The position numbers and the translations under genes were made by a program. The notes beneath the pieces were generated by a model. The model ran no database searches. It saw only the letters and a program-made list of their open reading frames with translations, and had not been told where the DNA came from. From positions 1 through 34,394 of the forward strand of contig CAVTBX010000002.1 of the NCBI GenBank assembly GCA_963733135.1: 34,394 nucleotides of DNA, read 5' to 3'. The number at the start of each line of letters is the position of its first letter. The stretch's first letter is position 1. Origin of the DNA: CAVTBX01 sp963733135 (lineage in GTDB: Bacteria > Actinomycetota > Thermoleophilia > Gaiellales > Gaiellaceae). Below are positions 31,818 to 34,394 of the stretch, piece by piece.

Positions 31818-34394
31818 CTAGCGTGCCAGCCGCAGTACGACGACGGCGCAGTCGTCGGCGAGCTCGCCGCCCGAGAAGCGGCGGCAGTCCGCCACGAGCC
31901 CCTCGGCCAGCTGCTGCGGGGTGTCGTCTGCATGGGCGGCGAGGAAGGCGTCCAGACGCTCCTCGCCGTAGAGCTCCCCTTCGCGCCGAGCCTCGACGAC
32001 GCCGTCGGTGTAGAGGACGACGGCCGCGCCCGGCTCGAGCTCGAGCCGCTGCTCCGGGTATTCCTGCTCCGTGTCGATCCCGAGCGCGACCCCGCCGTGC
32101 CCGAGCCCCTCGACGGCTCCCCCCGGCCGGAGGAGGCGAATCGGCAGGTGACCGGCGCTCGCGCACGCGACTTCGCGGCGAGCTGGGTCGACGACGACGT
32201 AGAGCATGGTGATGAACTTCCCGACCTCGATCTCGTCGACCACGACCTCATTGGTCGTCGCGAGAAAGTCGCCTGGCTCGGGATGCGTCCGGGCGAGCGC
32301 ACGGAAGGAGAACTTGGCCATCGCCATGTCAGCCGCGGCCTGGATGCCCTTTCCCGTCACGTCGCCGAGCACGACCGCGAGCCTGCCGTCATCGAGGACG
32401 AGGAAGTCGTAGAGGTCCCCTCCCACCTCCACGCGCGCCGAGGAGTCGTAGACGTGGCCGACCTCGAGGCCCTCGACGGCAGGCGGCTCCTCAGGGAGAA
32501 GCGAGCGCTGCATCGTCTCGGAGAAGTCCTTCTGCTGTTGGTAGAGGCGAGCGTTGTCGATGGCGAGGGCAGCCTGGGCGGCCACCGTGCCGGCTGCCTC
32601 CACGGTCTCCATGTCGAGCGGGCGTGCGGGGTCGAGGGAAAGAAGCGTGAGCGTTCCGAGCACTTCGCCGGGGGTCGCGACGGGAACGATCGCCGCCGAG
32701 GAGCCCTTCGCGAGGAAGGGGCCCAGCAGGTCCTCGGCGGCTCGAGCTCCCGAGGCCGACGACAGGATCACGGGACGGCCCGAGCGGAGGAGCCTGCGGG
32801 CCGACGGCTCAGACGCCGGCTGCGGCCGTCGCAGGATCGTCTCGGCGGCCTCGCGCAGGCCCGGGTCTGAGACGTAGACGCTCCGCGCCTCGAGCGCCTC
32901 CCCGCCGGGGCTCGGCATCCGGATCGCGGCTGCATCGAGGTCGAAGAGCTGCACGACCGTTCGCGCAACCGCTTCGAGCGTCGCCTCGAGCGAGAGGCTC
33001 TCGGTGAACGAGTGCGAGATCTCGAAGAGCCCTCTGAGCTGTCTGGCCGCTCTGCGCTCCGAGGCGAGCGCACGCTCGAGCACCGTGCCGAGCTCCTTCG
33101 TCCGCTCGTGCAGGCGTGCGTTCTGTACGGCGACGGCGAGCTGACCGGAGAGTGCAAGAAGGAGGCTCTCCTCCCCTTCGCGGAACGCGCGAGGGCGACG
33201 ACGGTAGACGGCGAGGGCGCCGATCGACTCGTCCGCGACCGCGAGCGGAACGAGCAGCACGCGGCGGATGCCGGTCTCCTCGATCACCGCTTCGAGCCCC
33301 GTTAGCCGTCCGTCCCGGCGCGTGTCCTCGACGACCACGAAGCCGCGCGGGCGAGATGGACCGAGCGCAAGCTCGTAAAGCCGGTCGGCCAAGAGCTCGT
33401 GGCGGCCGGCGAGCTCCCCCGAGGACGCGGCGAGCTCGAGCCGTTCGCCCTCGCGGAGGTAGACCGCCACCTCACCGCCACCGGTGAGCTCGACGACGCT
33501 CGCCACTGCGGTCTCGAGAGTATGTGCCAGCGAGAGTTGGGCAATCGCCTGGCCGACAACCGCAATCAGCGTCTGCGAGCGGCTGAGCTCCTCCGCTACG
33601 AGCTGCGCCCGCCGCGTCCGCCTGAGGGCAACGGCCGCGCGGGCCGCAACGCCCGCGAGGGCTCCCCGGTCCGGCGGCTCGGCATCCCCGGGAAGGATGA
33701 GCTGGAGAGCTCCCGCCGGAGGCTCCCCCAACAACACGACATGCGGCTCATCCTCGCGGGTTGGCGAGGAACCGCGCTCGGAAACGGCCCGCGCGACGGA
33801 CTCTGCCGCGGCGGTGAAGTCCGGCAGCTTGCCCGCGAGCCCGTGCGCGGCGAGAAACGCGGGCTCGCCCTCTGCCTCGACCCGCCAGAGGATCGCCGCT
33901 CGCGCGCCGCTCACCTCGCACGCGAGCCGGGCGACCTGCTCCGCCGCCTCGATCTCGTCGGATCCGGTCGCGAGCGCAGTCGCCGCCCGATCCACCCAGA
34001 GGCGCGCGCCCGCTTCGCTCCTCTCCACGGCCTCCCGAGCACGGTCGAAGGCGAGCGCGATGGACACAAGGGCTACGCCGAGCCGACCGAGCGCGAGCTC
34101 GCGCTCCCGGAACGCGCCCTCGCGTCGGTAGAGCTCGACGACGACGGACTCACCTGACCCAGAAGCCGGGACGATCGCCACCGAGCGCGCTCCGACCCGA
34201 ACGGCGGCCTGCGCGACGGCACGGGGAACGTCCCCGTCCCGGACGTCGACAACACGTTCCCCATCCGCCAGCCAGAGCGGCGCGCGCGAGCCCTCGAGCT
34301 CAGGAGCGAGCCCGTCCGAGTCCCCCGCGACGGCGACAGCGACGAGGTCCGCGTCGGCGCCGGGTGCTCGGACGACGACGAGTTCGGCGCCGGT
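31818..34394 (-). CDS. multi-GAF SpoIIE/RsbU-type PP2C phosphatase (5' end beyond the window)
   Basis: 858 residues visible; the frame is open to the window edge, so the start is missing. An apparent GTG at 34181 is internal, since the 71 codons before it continue a GAF-like domain. Three to four GAF modules follow (about 1-130, 138-260, 276-426, 456-611) with linkers such as LAVAVQNARLHERTKEL and AALAIDNARLYQQQKDF. The C-terminal phosphatase (about 620-858) has EVGGDLYDFLVLDDGRLAVVLGDVTGKG, VVLYTDGVVEAR and DDCAVVVL, which hold the metal-binding aspartates. The family dephosphorylates anti-sigma-factor antagonists in partner-switching stress pathways; no partner gene is in the window. Confidence 0.9.
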   Translation of the reverse strand, partial: TGAELVVVRAPGADADLVAVAVAGDSDGLAPELEGSRAPLWLADGERVVDVRDGDVPRAVAQAAVRVGARSVAIVPASGSGESVVVELYRREGAFRERELALGRLGVALVSIALAFDRAREAVERSEAGARLWVDRAATALATGSDEIEAAEQVARLACEVSGARAAILWRVEAEGEPAFLAAHGLAGKLPDFTAAAESVARAVSERGSSPTREDEPHVVLLGEPPAGALQLILPGDAEPPDRGALAGVAARAAVALRRTRRAQLVAEELSRSQTLIAVVGQAIAQLSLAHTLETAVASVVELTGGGEVAVYLREGERLELAASSGELAGRHELLADRLYELALGPSRPRGFVVVEDTRRDGRLTGLEAVIEETGIRRVLLVPLAVADESIGALAVYRRRPRAFREGEESLLLALSGQLAVAVQNARLHERTKELGTVLERALASERRAARQLRGLFEISHSFTESLSLEATLEAVARTVVQLFDLDAAAIRMPSPGGEALEARSVYVSDPGLREAAETILRRPQPASEPSARRLLRSGRPVILSSASGARAAEDLLGPFLAKGSSAAIVPVATPGEVLGTLTLLSLDPARPLDMETVEAAGTVAAQAALAIDNARLYQQQKDFSETMQRSLLPEEPPAVEGLEVGHVYDSSARVEVGGDLYDFLVLDDGRLAVVLGDVTGKGIQAAADMAMAKFSFRALARTHPEPGDFLATTNEVVVDEIEVGKFITMLYVVVDPARREVACASAGHLPIRLLRPGGAVEGLGHGGVALGIDTEQEYPEQRLELEPGAAVVLYTDGVVEARREGELYGEERLDAFLAAHADDTPQQLAEGLVADCRRFSGGELADDCAVVVLRLAR

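Noticed and set aside
34179..34181. GTG at 34181 as the true start of the SpoIIE phosphatase
   Set aside because: The frame stays open to the window edge and the 71 preceding codons read as a continuing GAF-like domain.
1..34394. CRISPR array, prophage or insertion sequence
   Set aside because: No regularly spaced direct repeats, transposase, integrase or phage structural genes were seen.

Overview
The window is a gene-dense, very GC-rich chromosomal segment with many GTG starts, 4-bp stop/start overlaps and probable leaderless transcripts. Together with the gene content (AddAB-type helicase-nuclease, 7Fe-type FdxA ferredoxin, DUF3105, bacterial eRF1-like protein, LexA box of the GAAC-N4-GTTC type) this suggests an actinobacterium, probably of the Thermoleophilia (Gaiellales/Solirubrobacterales). 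The lineage is inferred from protein style and was not tested by a search. No phage, transposase, CRISPR array or plasmid function was seen. The mobile-type elements found are an intein and a family of short palindromic repeats.

Layout. 1-2.7 kb (minus): tRNA-Leu(UAA), a DUF3105 membrane-anchored protein, and a DinG-type Fe-S helicase whose promoter holds a LexA box. 2.8-4.6 kb (plus): a promoter running straight into a terminator-like hairpin, a small CsbD-like protein, and rmuC. 4.6-8.5 kb: an eRF1-like (baeRF/Vms1-type) protein, divergent trxB with an ECF-type promoter, a zinc-ribbon PAS protein, a coiled-coil protein and nth. 8.7-15.0 kb (minus): addB then addA, translationally coupled. 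15.0-15.2 kb: palindromic repeat cluster. 15.2-22.3 kb (minus): a six-gene operon with a CUT1 sugar importer (ATPase, binding lipoprotein, two permeases, one with an extra extracellular domain), an FAD oxidoreductase and a membrane beta-helix protein. 22.4-23.5 kb (plus): an isocitrate/isopropylmalate dehydrogenase homologue ending inside a second copy of the palindromic repeat. 23.6-26.3 kb (minus): degenerate receiver protein, intein-bearing ferredoxin, SAM methyltransferase. 26.4-26.7 kb (plus): a DUF309 gene that looks frameshifted. 26.7-28.5 kb (minus): TlpA/CcmG-CcmH-CcdA thiol-redox set. 28.5-29.5 kb (minus): L,D-transpeptidase. 29.5-34.4 kb (minus): multi-GAF SpoIIE phosphatase (running off the window), membrane-fused spermidine-synthase-like protein and GDPD phosphodiesterase, tightly packed.

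Themes. DNA repair is prominent (dinG, rmuC, nth, addAB), as are redox and Fe-S proteins (trxB, ferredoxin, the TlpA/CcmH/CcdA set, and Fe-S helicase and nucleases). The two most unusual items are: (1) a 312-residue LAGLIDADG intein inside a 103-residue ferredoxin, placed so that its +1 residue is a cysteine ligand of the Fe-S cluster; and (2) a dispersed element with a conserved palindromic core flanked by hairpins whose sequences differ between copies while their pairing is kept.
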